Assembly (NCBI GenBank): GCA_022496205.1
Contig: WTXD01000029.1
Location: 124,001-188,000 of the forward strand
Length of the DNA stretch: 64,000 bases
Direction: 5' to 3'
DNA from: Gloeopeniophorella convolvens
Taxonomy: Eukaryota > Basidiomycota > Agaricomycetes > Russulales
Positions 45,400 through 58,300 of this stretch are shown one piece after another. Positions within the stretch are counted from its first letter, which is position 1. Each line of letters starts with the position of its first letter. A program made the position numbers and the translations under genes. Under the pieces are notes generated by a model, which was not told where the DNA came from, made no database searches, and saw nothing but the letters and a program-made list of their open reading frames with translations.

Positions 45400-48300
45400 G
45401 CGCGTAGCAGTAGCCTCACTGTGCACTCGCATCGTATACTAGATAAGGACCGCATGCTGCGATAGCGATGCCTGAGGTAGCATAGGAGACCGGAACGGCT
45501 CAGAGACGGTCGGTAATTGAACTGACCTGTCGCGAAGAGCTTGGACAAGAGGAACCACACGACCAAAGGTGATCAAAAGATCAAATTTGATTCCACAGCA
45601 CGCGGCGACGAGATGCTGTGGCTATGCGAGCACAATACCGCGAGGGAAAAGAACCATAACGAAGGTGTGACCCCATCGTGCATGACCCACCCAGCCACCC
45701 GACACGAAAGCCGAGCATGCTGCCACTTGAAGGCTTGTCAATCTCTGCGTGCAGTATGCGTGATCCACGAGACCAGCAACGCTTTGGGCGCTTATTCCTG
45801 CAGTAGCTCGTTGTCGAGAGAGCGCAGGCCGCATGGGCTTCTTCTCTTCGCTACCACTTTAAGAGAAATGCCGTATGTCGTCGCGAGGGAGTCTGCACTC
45901 ACAAGTTGAATGTGTTCAGTCTTCTCTCACGGCGGCGTGCTGAGCTATGCTGGCGGGCCGTGACGGGTCCCCGGTCCCGGTCCTGATACTCATTCATGGA
46001 GTTAGACATGTATGGGATATCGAAGCAGAGATGCATGGGATGAAAGTGTGCACACCAATGCTAAAATGACTTCGATTCCTTGCTTCGCAACAGCGAAGCC
46101 ATCATGGGAGGAGCGACCACAGACATCAGCATGGTTGACCAATCGGACCCGGAGTAGAGTAGACGTAGCATCCGTAAGTTCCTCGCAGATGCATGCTGCG
46201 ACGATATAGATGCTGATAAACGAGATGTTCCACAAAGCTGATTACAGTCGACTCCATGGTGGCGCTCAGCAAGCCGATCGGGCCTCACTCGTGCACGCGA
46301 TTGGTAAGCGCGTCTGGTCCGTTGCGGCACGTGCCCACGTTTTTTCTTTGATTGCACTTGTACCCCACGTAGGCCTGAGACAGACCACGGTAAGGATAGC
46401 GAGTCTTGTGAGGTGTAGTTAGGAAAACGTTATTCGCGAAAATGGCAATTATAAGATAAGGATGGGTATGATACAGGTACATGCGAGGATGTAGTCGTCC
46501 CGGGTCGAAGTCGTGGACTGTGGCGCGCGCCCGCTTGGAGGCGGCCTTGAGGCTGCAGTAGCTTGATGTTAGCCGAAACCTCCGACTGCAGAAGGCCATT
46601 GAATAAAGGAAGACATCCATCCCGGTGGACAATCGGAGAACGTGCTCTTTGAGAAGGGCCGCCTCCGGTAGGCGGCGGGCCGTGCAGGCAGGCGCTATGC
46701 TTCTTTGCGAGAGTTGTCACGGGGTTTCTTCAATGTCATGGGACTTGGAGTCATCACAGCAATCAGAATGAAAGAAAATCACGTCGACACAGATGACCGC
46801 ATGTCAAACAGAAAGGCCGATGCCACGGTGCTGGGTGAAGAAGAGCCGAAGAGAGACGAAGATAAGACGAGGAAGGCGAGGGCTATGTAAGTCCCAGGCG
46901 ACCTGCCGGCATTGGGATGACAAGATAAAGGCAATTGTGGTCGCAAAGACGGGATGAGGAAACAAAGAGACAGTAGAGAGGTGTGTGTTCAGATAAATGT
47001 CTTCAAAGTCTGAAAGCAGGTTCACCGCGAGCTGAATGTGATGGGGTAAAAGAGGGGTGTCACTGCTTCAAGACGTCGGGCCGTTGACGAATCCACCCAA
47101 ACCCTCGCTCGCACCAATGTTGTCAGATGTCGTCCACGAGCTATTTCTTTGACGACCTCTCCGTGTCCCGCGGCTTCTCCGACGAGGGCCGTAACTCTCG
47201 TATGCCCCGCAAGAACGCGGCGCGCACTCCCCTGTGGTAACGAATACGGAGAGGTTACCAATGTGAGGGGCACACTCACCTATACACCGGCAGAATCTTC
47301 ACCCACCACGACTGGACAAACAATTTGACGGTCCGAGATCCCGTATCTGAAGAAGGAGGACGTGTCAATTGATGCACATACTAACCCCCTAGCACGGCGC
47401 CTACGGCCAGCGCTACCTGGCAAAACAGCGAAAAGGATTCCGTCGTCGGCAAGTGCCGCCACGGCAGACTGTAGAGACACCCCACCGCTGCAGGGCACCG
47501 AAACGAACCTACTGAGTGGTAAGTCGCCTGGGGGAGTCACTGATAATGCGCACTTAAAGGACGAAGACACCGAGGCGCCCACGGTCGGCGCTGCCTCGAT
47601 CGCCGCGCTTCCCAATTCGACCAGGGGAAAGGTGCCTGGCCAGGCTGCGAATATTCTCCGTGGGGTGGTGAGGCGATGGAGTGTTAAAGTAAGATGAACC
47701 ACAGAAAAGATGGGCCATCCGACATCAGCAGGATCCCACGCAGCCCCACGCAATTGCCAAAATTTCCTGTTATATGCACTGCGAGGGGTCGCCTCAGCAG
47801 GGAACACCTTGGAACGCCAATGGGCCTGATGGAGAACGGCCCGCCTCAGACCCGAAAAACGTGGCGATGTGGCGATTAGATTGCTAGTGCGAGCGGACAA
47901 GTGGCCAGTTGAGAGGGCGGATCAGAGGCGTGGTTGAGACTTTCTTTCGCAGAGCCTACTCGTATCTGAACAACAAACTTGATAGACTAACTCAACTCAC
48001 AAGAATGCTGTCGAAGAATCCCACTTCTCAGATGCCAAAATCGCGACGAAAATCCGGCTGTGAGCCGCTGGTCCATTGAATTCACAGGACATGCGCCAGC
48101 AAGCGTAACACCGTTGCAAGACTCGGAAGGCCAGAGGCTGTCCAGCAGGGTGCGTGGGATGGAAAATATGACTGCAGTGAACGCCAACATGGCCGGGAAC
48201 AACAATGGCGTCCCATGCACAGCCAAGGGACGTGATGATGTCAAAAACGTGAAAGTCCGGGTTGGGATTGGGCTCACCACCGAGGGGCATTCATCCACCG

Positions 48301-48664
48301 ATTGCTCTTCTCTACTTTTCATGAGCGCAGGATGCATTTCACGGTAGACTGGAGTTGGGCGATACTTTTGTAGTTGAGCGGTCGCGGCAGGGGCAGAGAC
48401 ATACAGCGCTCGTGAGACACGCGCCTTGCCGGAGAGGTCGAGGCCAGCCGGATCTGTCAACGGAGAAGGAAACCGGGTCGTGCGCCCTGGATTTGTCCTT
48501 ATTCTTCCCCTGCTCGCGACAGCTGCCGTTCCTGGGAAACAAACACGCTCACATCAAGTACATAAAGATGATAGCCCGCAAACGCTGCCTCTTCGCCGCC
48601 AATCGTCCTCTCTGACCTCCGGAGAGCCCATTTGATATACGCTCCTCCCTGACCTCACCCCGCA
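45400..48664. other. Intergenic, 3.3 kb, with a possible unrecognised minus-strand gene
   Basis: No gene is firmly supported. On the minus strand, open segments at 48460-47987, 47900-47280 and 47279-47022 read like exon pieces. Examples are SGKARVSRALYVSAPAATAQL, SLQSAVAALADDGILFAVLPG, RQIVCPVVVGEDSAGV and SARRVLAGHTRVTALVGEAAG. They could be joined by GT..AG introns, but I recognise no family and could not settle a gene model. The rest (45.4-47.0 kb) shows nothing coding. Confidence 0.3.
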
Positions 48665-49873
48665 ATGGTCGTCTTCACCCTGGTCAATAGCCAGAACAGC
48701 GGTGGCTACTATATCGCATCAACGATGACTTCGATGGGATGGTGAGCTAGATTGCTCTGATTGCTCGATGAATTTAAGCGAGAATCGCGACCTAGGAGGG
48801 GCCTCCCGCATGACTTGGCTGATGTGATGGAAGATGTGCGACGGAAGGGTGAAGAAGTGGAAGAGGTGTCCACCGGACTCGACGGCGATTGGTTCCTTCG
48901 GACAAACGCGCGACATGGTATGTCCTCCCACCCGCATATCCGTCGCTGTTCGGCTGACGTAGTGCCCCAATGCAGCGTGTAAGACAGAACATGGTCGAGC
49001 AGACATGATCTCCAACGTTGAGCTCTTCGCACAGCTTGCGGAGAGGGGTGGGCTCGAGCTCGGGGACTACGCCATCCAATTCTTCACCTTTGTCCCAGAC
49101 CCAACGGGATATGTCACCGTGCTACACAAGATCGATAGCTCGGTCACTCGGTGTGCATGGCACAATGTCCCTCCAGTACTCGACCAGCTCCTTGAGCGAG
49201 AGGCTTCTCAGGGCGTCCGTCATGTGGCCGTGGGTAAAAACGGCGCACACGTCGTGATCCTGAACACGGGGGTTGTCTGGTGGGGTTATGTTCCAGATTC
49301 ATTGCATCGACTGTTGGACGACGCCGAAAAGAGAGGACGTGGTGTTGTGGTGGGTGTACTCATTGCTTTGTGTTGTCAGCAGTTCGCTGACGCTAGTTAC
49401 AGAACGTGGCCCTCTCTCTCCTCGTGGAAGACTGGTACTTCATCGAGTTTGCTGATGGCGGTGTGGACTATTCACTTCCTTCAACCTGGCACGACTCCAT
49501 CAACAAGCACACTGCACTCTGCGCTAAGTCTGGGCGACACTCGATGGTCACCTCCTATAATTCATCCCCCTCATCGCCATTATACTCCCCTCAGATCTCT
49601 CAGAGCGGGTCATTCAATCCTTTCAATCCGCTCGGCAATGGCTATGGTTACTCCTCCCCAGCACCGAACCCGTATCTATCACCAATGTTTACGGGAATGC
49701 AGCAGCCTGTATACAACTTCACCAACGTATACAATACCGGTCAGCAGGAGCCTGAGAAACAGAGTCATAGCGGCACATTCCAGCTTTTGGGTGGCGCATT
49801 GAAGGTTGCAGGCGCCGTATTGCCGTTGTTCACTGGTGGTGTCGGATTTGGGACAGGCATCGGGGGATTTTGA
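48665..49873 (+). CDS. Unrecognised protein with three ~45-residue repeats and a Gly-rich hydrophobic C-terminus
   Basis: I do not recognise this gene. Four exons (48665-48741, 48796-48917, 48976-49349, 49403-49873) with canonical sites give about 348 residues. Three internal units share a pattern: W..(L/V)P..L..(L/V)(L/M)(D/E)....(Q/K/R)G..V..V......(W/H).(F/V)(I/L). They start GWRGLPHDLADVMEDVRRKG, AWHNVPPVLDQLLEREASQG and WGYVPDSLHRLLDDAEKRG. Each unit would make a helix followed by a beta hairpin. After DYSLPSTWHDSINKHTAL comes a Ser/Pro/Asn/Tyr-rich disordered stretch. The last 30 residues (GTFQLLGGALKVAGAVLPLF, then TGGVGFGTGIGGF) are Gly-rich and hydrophobic, possibly membrane-seeking. 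No signal peptide. A decayed copy of exons 1-2 lies at 51046-51300. Confidence 0.7.
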
Positions 49874-51045
49874 TTTCTGCCCCATCGTTGTTGGAGAGGT
49901 GCCGTGTCGATCAACGCAGCCTTGAAACTGGGAAGGCCGTGGTGTGATTTTGCTGAGACTCACACATGTAACTATTTATTCGACCTTCCAGGTTGATAGT
50001 CCGGCCCTGTGTGGCCCACAAATACACGAATCAGCGATTACCAGCAGTTCAATAGTACTGCTATTGAACTTCGTATCCGAGACTGGTATTGACGGACCGT
50101 CTCTGATCGGCTCTGTCCGTATTCCATCGGCAGTCGCCGAATGTGTTCAATACCCGCTTCGACACCCGCCCGCGATGAGCACCGCGACAAAACAGCCACC
50201 GTTGTGCGGCTCCAGGGACACCCTGTTTTTCTGTTGTTACACACTGGCCATTCGAGTCCTCACAAGGCCAATTTATTTCCGTCTTGCCCATCGTAGACCC
50301 GCCCCGAGGTCACAGGTTTCTCTGTATCAAGGAGCGCCAGAGTCGCCGAACCTCATGTATTGGGCTTGCTCCGTCAGGTTGTCATAAGCTGCAAAGGCGA
50401 AGTCTTTTGAAGCATGGGTCTCCCCTTCTGCGTTATACGCTCTCATTCCCCCAGAGCCTCATGATGCTTGCGGCTTTATTCGACTGTGGCTCTCAACTCC
50501 AGCAGTGGTATGTCCGTCGGTGCATCCTAGCCCTGTTTTGTTCTGACAGTGTTATTTCTTTGCTGCCAAGTGGTTCCGAACTAGCTTATACGCTACTATA
50601 TGTGCATAGCGTATCTTGCCTCTCTTCCACTTGGATCGACTTGCTCCGTGTGGAGGCTCTCTCGGGACCTGGGTAGCGTTCGACGCACGCCAAGACGACG
50701 TTATGCTACCACAAAACAGGCTTCGTTATTTCACATGGAAGTCTGCCCTCTGGATCCGTTCGAAGTATCCAGTCCCGCATTGAACGAATTCTCACCCAAT
50801 CGCTGTGCCTCCTCGTCAGGCTCCGAGTGCTGTACTGCACTGTTCTAAGAGCTTCTGTCCAATGGAGTGTGTAGATTTTGTCTTCTGTGCACCTTACTTT
50901 CAATCCTTTCGCAGCTCCCAAATGGGCGAAACTGAGGTCCTCGACGGGTCAGTTCATCCCGCCGGTTCCAGCAATTTAGTCTGTTACTCAGTCCTCTCCA
51001 GGGTGAACACTCTACGCGATGCAGTAAGTTGTCACCACCTCACCA
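49874..51045. other. Intergenic, no gene supported
   Basis: About 1.2 kb between the repeat-protein gene and its decayed copy. No motif-bearing frame was seen. Confidence 0.45.
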
Positions 51046-51300
51046 TGATGTCTTTCACACTGGAAAGTAGCTGGGAAACCGGTGATTACGACGTCGTGTC
51101 GGAAGTTGGATCGATGGGATGGTAGCATGGGCTGTTCCGAAGATCCCGTCCTTGAAGCTGAACTACGAGGGTTAGACACAGCTTCCCGACGAACTAGATG
51201 ACGGATTAGAAGACGTTCGAGGAAGGTGTAAGTACGTCAAAACATCGTTTATCGAGGTCGATGGAGACAGGTCCCCGGCCCCTATGCGTCAATGTGCGCC
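51046..51300 (+). pseudogene. Decayed partial copy of the three-repeat protein gene
   Basis: From 51046 the frame reads MMSFTLESSWETGDYDVVS..GSMGW, matching MVVFTLVNSQNSGGYYIAS..SMGW of exon 1 of the gene at 48665 and ending at the same GGATGGT splice context. About 60 bp on, as in the parent, comes LPDELDDGLEDVRGRC against parental LPHDLADVMEDVRRKG. Then VDGDRSP matches LDGDWFL. No match to later exons is visible. It is a truncated, diverged relic without an open full-length frame. Confidence 0.6.
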
Positions 51301-52969
51301 CTGCTCATGGTGTGCTACCGAATATATCTACCACTAAGACTTTTGAACTGATGCCTAATAAGCGTGCAGCGCGCACGAAAGTCGACAGCCGATGTGGGCA
51401 TTTTTCCAACGTGAAGGTTTTCAAGCGCACCGAGTCTTCGCCCATCACCTTACTTGACCAACTTCTATCTCTAAATCCTCGATGCCGCCTCTCGCATCTT
51501 CACTTTTATCACTCTCCGCGTCTACACCCGAATCAGATTCGCCCCAGGAATTTGGTGCAGTAGCCAATCGTCTGCGATCGCCAGAATATCAGCTCGACAC
51601 AGGTAAACCCAATTCAGAACGAGCAAAGCCCATGGCTCACCTCACCAGGCGGGAGCTACATAATTTCCCAACGGTGCGATCGATGCGCGGATTGTACCGC
51701 GTTTACTTTATCGACAAAACCTAGGCCCAATTATGGTTCATAATTCGGACATTCTTCGCTTCAATAACCATTGCTCCCGAAGCTCAGAGAGATGAGAGCG
51801 TCCTGATTATATCGAAGGCAAAAAACCGCCAGCTGGTGAGTAACCGTCTACGTATCCCGCTTGTGTTCTTCGACGAGAAGTCATCCCATATTCTGCAGTG
51901 CCTTGATCCCGACAACTCCCAATGAATTTAGCTGCTTCTTCTGTGAATTGCCAGGACGACTAGTTGCGGGATTGCACCAAGAACAGTCCATTTCGGCCCG
52001 TCGTCTCGTGCGCTGAGTCCAAATCGTAGTGCATCTTTGCTTGTGACTGAAACCGAATCTAGGGTGCAAGGCGGAAATGCAGGCGAGTGACTTTTGTCCT
52101 TCAGGTCCAATGGTCGCAGTACACCTTGCGTCAAGACATGTTATACGCATGATATTTTTACCAGCCTTCGCTTCTCGAGGAGAGGCGACCAGCTGCAAGA
52201 GTGTCAGGTCATGAGCCACAAGAATAGACCAGCGAGGAACGTTGAAGTGGTTCTGGAATGAGGCGCTCGGATATGGGCGGAGCCAATGTGGTGACGGTGT
52301 TCCGTTTACATTGGGTACGGAACCCACGGTATGGGATGGTGGGCTTCGTAAGTTTCTGGTGACTTTGCGGAGCGGAAAGGCCGCTCGTTACCCCGAACAA
52401 AGCATTTGCTGCATAATACAATGTGTGATCAACTGGATGGTCTCCCGTCAGTTTCTGCGCTCCCCAACGGGTGACTTACTATAAGGTCGCGGGTGTTTCG
52501 CGCGGGCACTGCACGGTGATCATAGGGGCGGGCCGACACGCGGCCCGGTTCCCCGATGCTTTCACCGTCGCTCTTTGGGCGCCGTCGAAGTCGTGTGATG
52601 GCGTAACCGGACGGGCACGACTCACGTACTACATCCGTTCTCCCGCCCACAGTAAGACTCTACCGTTCCCCATGACCGCAGCAGAATGGTATAACTTTTC
52701 CACGAGTGGTGTCGTGCAATTACTTGCGGTACCCCCAGCGTGGCGCAAAAGCATTGGCCCTCACTCCCAACTCACACCGACCCCAACCCATCTCTTGCGC
52801 GATCTCCGACACTCCAAGGAACCTCCGCCAGCTGTCGCTTCTATTTGTACGCACAAGTCAGCTGCTGGATCACGGGTGGTGGCTCGTTGGCACGAACAGT
52901 GTACTGACCTATAAATCTACAAGGATATGACGCTCCACTGTGATCTACCAGCGACCACAGATCCTCTCC
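51301..52969. other. Intergenic with TATA box of the SGNH esterase
   Basis: About 1.7 kb with no supported gene. TATAAAT at 52910-52916 lies about 54 bp before the SGNH esterase start codon. Confidence 0.5.
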
Positions 52970-54396
52970 ATGCGTGGCTACCTGAGCAAGCTCGCCGCCG
53001 CCCTGTGGGCCATCTCTTCCAGTTTTCAAAATGTCGAAGCTCGAACGAAGGCGGTCGCGCCAAACCCTACCCAAGGGCACTGGGTCGACACTTGGACTTC
53101 CATGCCTCAATTGACGGAGTCTGCCAATCTGCCGCCGCCGCCTTTTGTGCGTTGCAAAATATGAATCTAGCCTCTCGCTCATCTCTTTGTAGAACCAGAC
53201 GGGCTCTGTGTTCAGAGATACTACAATCCGTCAGACTCTTCACATGTCCATTGGTGCAGAACAGATCAGGCTCCGTTTTTCCAACGTCTTCGGGACAGTC
53301 GACCTACCCATCACCGCCGTCACCGTCGCGCTTCCCGGAAATGGTGCTACTGGAGTCAGCGACATCCAGCCCGGGACCCTCCAAAATGTTACTTTCAGTG
53401 GCAGTTCCTCTGTCACTGTCCCGAACGGCGCACTGGTGGTTTCGGATCCACTGAACTTCCCAATCAAGCCCCAGTCGGCAATTTCAGTGACCATGTTTCT
53501 TCAAGACGGCCAAGCGAGCAACGATATCACCTCTCACCCTGGCAGCCGCACCACTATATACTTTACCAATGGAAACCACGTCACCGCCACGAACCTGACG
53601 AGTACAACCAGCGTGCAGCATTGGTACGTTGTCGTTTGATCTCTGATACTTTCCCAGCTCACCTGTCAATCGTAGGTACTTTGTCAGCGCCGTCGAAGCC
53701 TGGGTTCCCAAAAGCAACGTTGCCTTCGCCATCGTCGGAGACAGTATCACCGATGGCCGTGGCAGCGACAATGACAAGAACAACCGTTGGCCCGACCTTG
53801 TTCTCGCACGCATGCAGGCAAATCCATCGACCCAGTCAATCGCCGTCGTCAATCAAGCTGCTGGCGGCAACCGCATCCTTGCTGACGGCCTCGGGCCCAA
53901 TGCGCAGGGCCGTATCGACCGCGACGTCCTCGCGCAGTCCGGCGTGAAGTTCTCCATGATCTTCGAAGGCGTCAACGATATCGGCACCGCAGACACGACG
54001 CAAGCCGCCCAGGACGCGGTCTTCGACAGACTCGTCAACGCTTTCCAGCAGATCGCGACCCGTGTACACGCCGTCGGCATCCCGATGTTCGTCGCCACGA
54101 TCACGCCGTTCGGGGCTCCCAATTCGACTATCCAGGCGTACTCGGACCCCACCCGCGAGCAGACACGGCTGAAACTTAACTCTTGGATCAGGAACAGCGT
54201 CAGCGCGGGCATCTTCGACGCAGTGTTCGACTTTGACGCCATCGTGAGAGATCCCAAGAATGGCACGCAGTTGAACCCTCAGTTCAACTCGGGAGACTTC
54301 TTGCACCCGAATGTGGCCGGATATGAGGCCATCGCCAACGCATTCCCCTTGGATGTGTTCGGAAAATTCTCGGCTGGCGTGAGTGGGTTCACGTAG
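52970..54396 (+). CDS. Secreted SGNH/GDSL-type esterase
   Basis: An extracellular SGNH hydrolase, probably a carbohydrate or lipid esterase; members remove acetyl or acyl groups. Three exons (52970-53146, 53193-53623, 53676-54396) give about 442 residues. A signal peptide MRGYLSKLAAALWAIS leads to HWVDTWTSMPQ. A beta-rich N-terminal domain follows (FRDTTIRQTLHMSIGAEQIRL..SNVFG). The hydrolase domain has block I VGDSITDGRG (Ser), block II AAGGNRI (Gly), block III EGVNDIG (Asn) and block V LHPNVAGYEAIA (Asp/His region; FLHPN here). The layout matches fungal two-domain SGNH esterases. Several NxS/T sites suggest glycosylation. The start follows the TATA box at 52910 by about 54 bp. Confidence 0.88.
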
Positions 54397-55366
54397 TAAA
54401 AGGAAGCCTTCATCGTGATGGCTGAATATGTACTCTCGCACATCAATATTCAATGTTCATCCGGGGCCGTACCCCTCGAGCTCTGCTTAATTTGCTCCAT
54501 GTATTCGACACAGGGCTATGATAGTCACAGTCTACCGGAGATGCCTTTCCTCCCGGCTGTGCCATCTCAACGGCATCCTTTCTTCGTAGGCGCCACTACA
54601 GGCCGAGCGGTCCTAATGATGGCGAAGGACGATATGCCCGCGTGGGGCGTGCTGGCTCTTGAGAGATGGGTACTAGATCGTACCTTCCGCAAGACGATGC
54701 TCTCGAGAGGCTGAAATCGCCAGTACGATTACCCCCGGTGCTGGATGCCCCGCGTACCACGGCGGTGCGCAGGGTCGAGGCGAAGGTCCCAAGGTGCTAT
54801 ACCGCTACGAGACCTCACCCGCATGCGAGAGTGGCGTCGCTCGGATATGCCAACTCGTCTGACCCCCGTGGTGGGATCGCCGGTATGATGCTGCGGCAGC
54901 TCGTGAGGAATGCGAGGGCCTCATAAACAACTCGACATACCTGAGTCTGATACAACGATTGACTAGCATAAACGGATGCCGCACGCGGAAAAAAGACTTT
55001 GAGACAATCTGATTTGAGGTGGGTGCGATATGAGTGACCAGTGTGTTCCTCAGGTGACGGTCCTCATTGCGTCGTATGCCGGGGAAACCATGGTTGCGCG
55101 AGGGCGTACGTGCAAAGAGACTGAAGCGATGGTTTCAGTCGAGGTCAGAGCTAGAGACTAGTCAGTCGTTCGGCGTCGCGGTGAAGGTCGACGCAAAATG
55201 ACAAGCTGAAAGCGAACGTGCGCGTGCGCGTGGCAGCGCTCAAGGCCTCACCGACACCGTCCCAGACCTTCTCGTGAGGCCATGTGCGCCGCGAGTAGAT
55301 GCGGTGACCCCAGTCTTCCCAGGACGCCAAGTTTCTATGCACTTCGGGCCCACACTTCGTCATTCG
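54397..55366. other. Intergenic between converging genes
   Basis: About 0.97 kb between the SGNH esterase (+) and helicase 2 (-). Frames at 54666-54926 (+) and 55151-55363 (-) are short and lack motifs. Confidence 0.45.
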
Positions 55367-58300
55367 CTATAATGTCTTACGAATACAGTAGTATATCATC
55401 TCGCTCTTCCCTCCGATGAACTCATTCCCGCAGACAGCTTCTCCAGGCCGCGGCACAATGTCGTAATCATCTACGCGGACCTCTTCCTTCGAGTTCCACG
55501 GTAGCGGTTTGCCTATGTGCCCTCCACATTGATCAATGTAGTTGAGGAACGTCTTCCAGAGGGCATCGCGAATCAGCGGCGCGGGATCGCCGACGACGAT
55601 GAGCATCGCTTGAGCACGCGTGATAGCGACTGCGAGAATGCTGTCAATCCGTCTGCCTTGGTACGCATGAACCCTCGAGGCTGGCCGTTCATGCGCCTAT
55701 GGTCTTGCAGGAAGCCCAGCGCATCTATGGGGTCTATTGCTCCATTGCTTCGTGTGGTCGAAAATATGATCACTTTGCGTTCCTGCGGCGCGCGGCCCAG
55801 ATGAGCGCAGATCCTTCTATGTAGATATACCCAGCATGCACACCTGGCCCTGGTATTGTTCCACCGACCCTACAGTGATATGCTCCAGCTTAGCTATCTT
55901 CAGCAATTTCCGAATACACTTGACCTGCGCCTTGTAAGGTGCAATCACGCCAATGTCCTCCTCGCCTGTACGAATACTTTGAGTGTAGTTCGGGCAGACA
56001 AAAGATGGTATATGGCGCACTGATTTTCCGCTCGCAGTCGCCAATCAGTTTCTTGCAGTAGTCGCGCACGACCGAAGCCTCGCTTACGTTGAACAGCGAC
56101 GGTGAATGCTTCATGTAAATTTCTTCGCCCTTGATTCCGTGGAACATGAGCGGGAAGCCCTTCGTGGGGAGCACGTCCGATTCGAGCAGGCAGTTCACGA
56201 GCTCCGCGCTGGCCTGCTCCGTGCTGGCCCACGCGCGCATATTGTCCTCATAAAAGTACCGGTTCAGCCACGCGATGATCGCACCGTGCGATCGCCGATT
56301 GCGCTGCAAGGCAACGATGCTTGGCGAGTCCGTCAAACTATTGATAAGTATACCAAGCAGGCTGAAGCAACTCATGTTTGTGAGCCATGCGTTCCAAGCC
56401 CGTAGACGGCGCGGAGACTCATCAGGCGTACGAGGTAACTGAGTTTAAGTCCGGCCTTAGCCGCGGCTGCGGATTTATTCACCGGGCCCAGCTGCTTAGA
56501 ATCGCCAGCGAGGACGATGTTCGTCTCCGCGTTTGCGAATGTCGCAATGGGAATCAGTACCAGGGGTTCCTCCGCCTGTGCAGCCTCGTCGATGAAGATA
56601 TGGCTGAAGTGACCCGCGCGGACGCCCATCGTCTCAGCGAGGCCTGCCGATGAACATGTGGAAAGGACGACGCGATACGAGCCTAATTTCTTGCCCTTAA
56701 GAACCGAGAACGCCTGCACATCCTCAGGGATGTCTTCCCTGCGGCGCGAGTACGCATTTATGCGGAAGAGCTCGTCCGCGCCAAGTCCGGCCCCTGAAAG
56801 GCGCTCGAGGAGGAGATCCGCGGCCGCGTTGCTAGGCGTGCATGCGAGGACCTTGGCGCTAGCATCATAGCGTAGGAGCTGCACGATACTCTCCACTACA
56901 GTAGATGTCTTCCCTGTTCCAGGGCTATTGTAATTTGGTCAGAGCAACCAATCAGTAGTATCGTAGAATCGTTCAACTCACGGGCCAAAGATGATGAAAG
57001 GGAAGCTCCCCTTCGGCTGCTGCAGAATAGAAACCACGGTTTGCATCTGCTGATCATCTCTACGGATGTTCTCGTTGGCCAGAGGTAAAGTGTCCCGTTC
57101 ATTTCCTGAGAGTTCCCGGATCGGCTTCATATCCGACACGGACGGAAACAGTAGATGGCATAGGGAAGAGAGCGATGCATGCAAGGCGTGATACTGACGA
57201 CGAAGGGTCATGCGGTTGAGTCTGAATTGTAGCATGAACGTCGCGCCACGATAGACTTTGAAATCCGTCGGAAGTTGAGGCCACATCGTGAAAACCGTGT
57301 TCCCGCCAACCTTGGCTCAGACGTTCATACCGGTTATGCGCGCTTCGTAGCGTATGTCTTCCTGTCTGTCGTCCAACCACAAAAAATCTCCAACAATCAC
57401 CTCTGAAAGAAATTCTTCATCTGCGCTCTCGATCTCGATGCTTTCCCGCTCTGAGCAATTGGGAGGACAAATACGAGGGAGAGTACGAACCTGTATTTGC
57501 CATTTTTCTGGGCGCGGATATCGACTCGCCACAGCGGCTTGCATAGAATATCCCGCCTGTTCGGATGTCAGTTCGAGCTACCGAAATATAGGAGCAGACA
57601 TACTGTCGATGGCCCTCCTCAACATTCAAACGGGCCTCGAACCATTGGCAATACGTCTCCATACTAAGGGCGCCTGGGCTTAGGGTGTTGATTAACCCTC
57701 GGGCCCGTTGTTCGTAAGGTTTGTCAAAGGTGGATTTAGTAATGGCCCGTTGAACAACCTCGGGGAGTCCATAGTCTGGAAGTTGCTTTTTGCGGGGTCG
57801 ACCCGATGACGAGAGAAGCTTGACATTCACAGGTGGGGTGTACAGGATTATGCTGGTGCGTCGGGCATAAACTCCTTGACTGCGCGATTTAAAATGGTTG
57901 TGGTCTGCAATAGAACCAGCAATCGCGCGGACCGTCCGCCCGATCATGAACCGACCAGATCGCCGAATATCATAGAAGACCAGCTCGAGCGTCGCCTCGA
58001 AACGCCCTTCGTATTCTGGTTTGAACATAACACACACGGCGGCTTCGGAACCGGGTTGGATGAGCTTTTTCCTGCCCTCGTAACGTGCTACAAATCTGGG
58101 AACAACTGAGTAAAGTGCAGAAATAGTATTGGACCGTACGCGACTGACCCGGGGTCGCCTCCATCAAATGCCCTTAGTCTTGCTGCGACGAAGACCGCCG
58201 CTTGGAAAATTTCCGCCGCTTTGACCGTAAGATGCTTTGTTGGCGTTGCGAAGCGGCCATTTTCCGTGCGGTCGACAATTCCGAAGTCCAACTCCTCGTT

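Noticed and set aside
54666..54926. 86-codon plus frame between the SGNH esterase and helicase 2
   Set aside because: No motif, no promoter signal, and a stop-poor stretch of this length is expected by chance.
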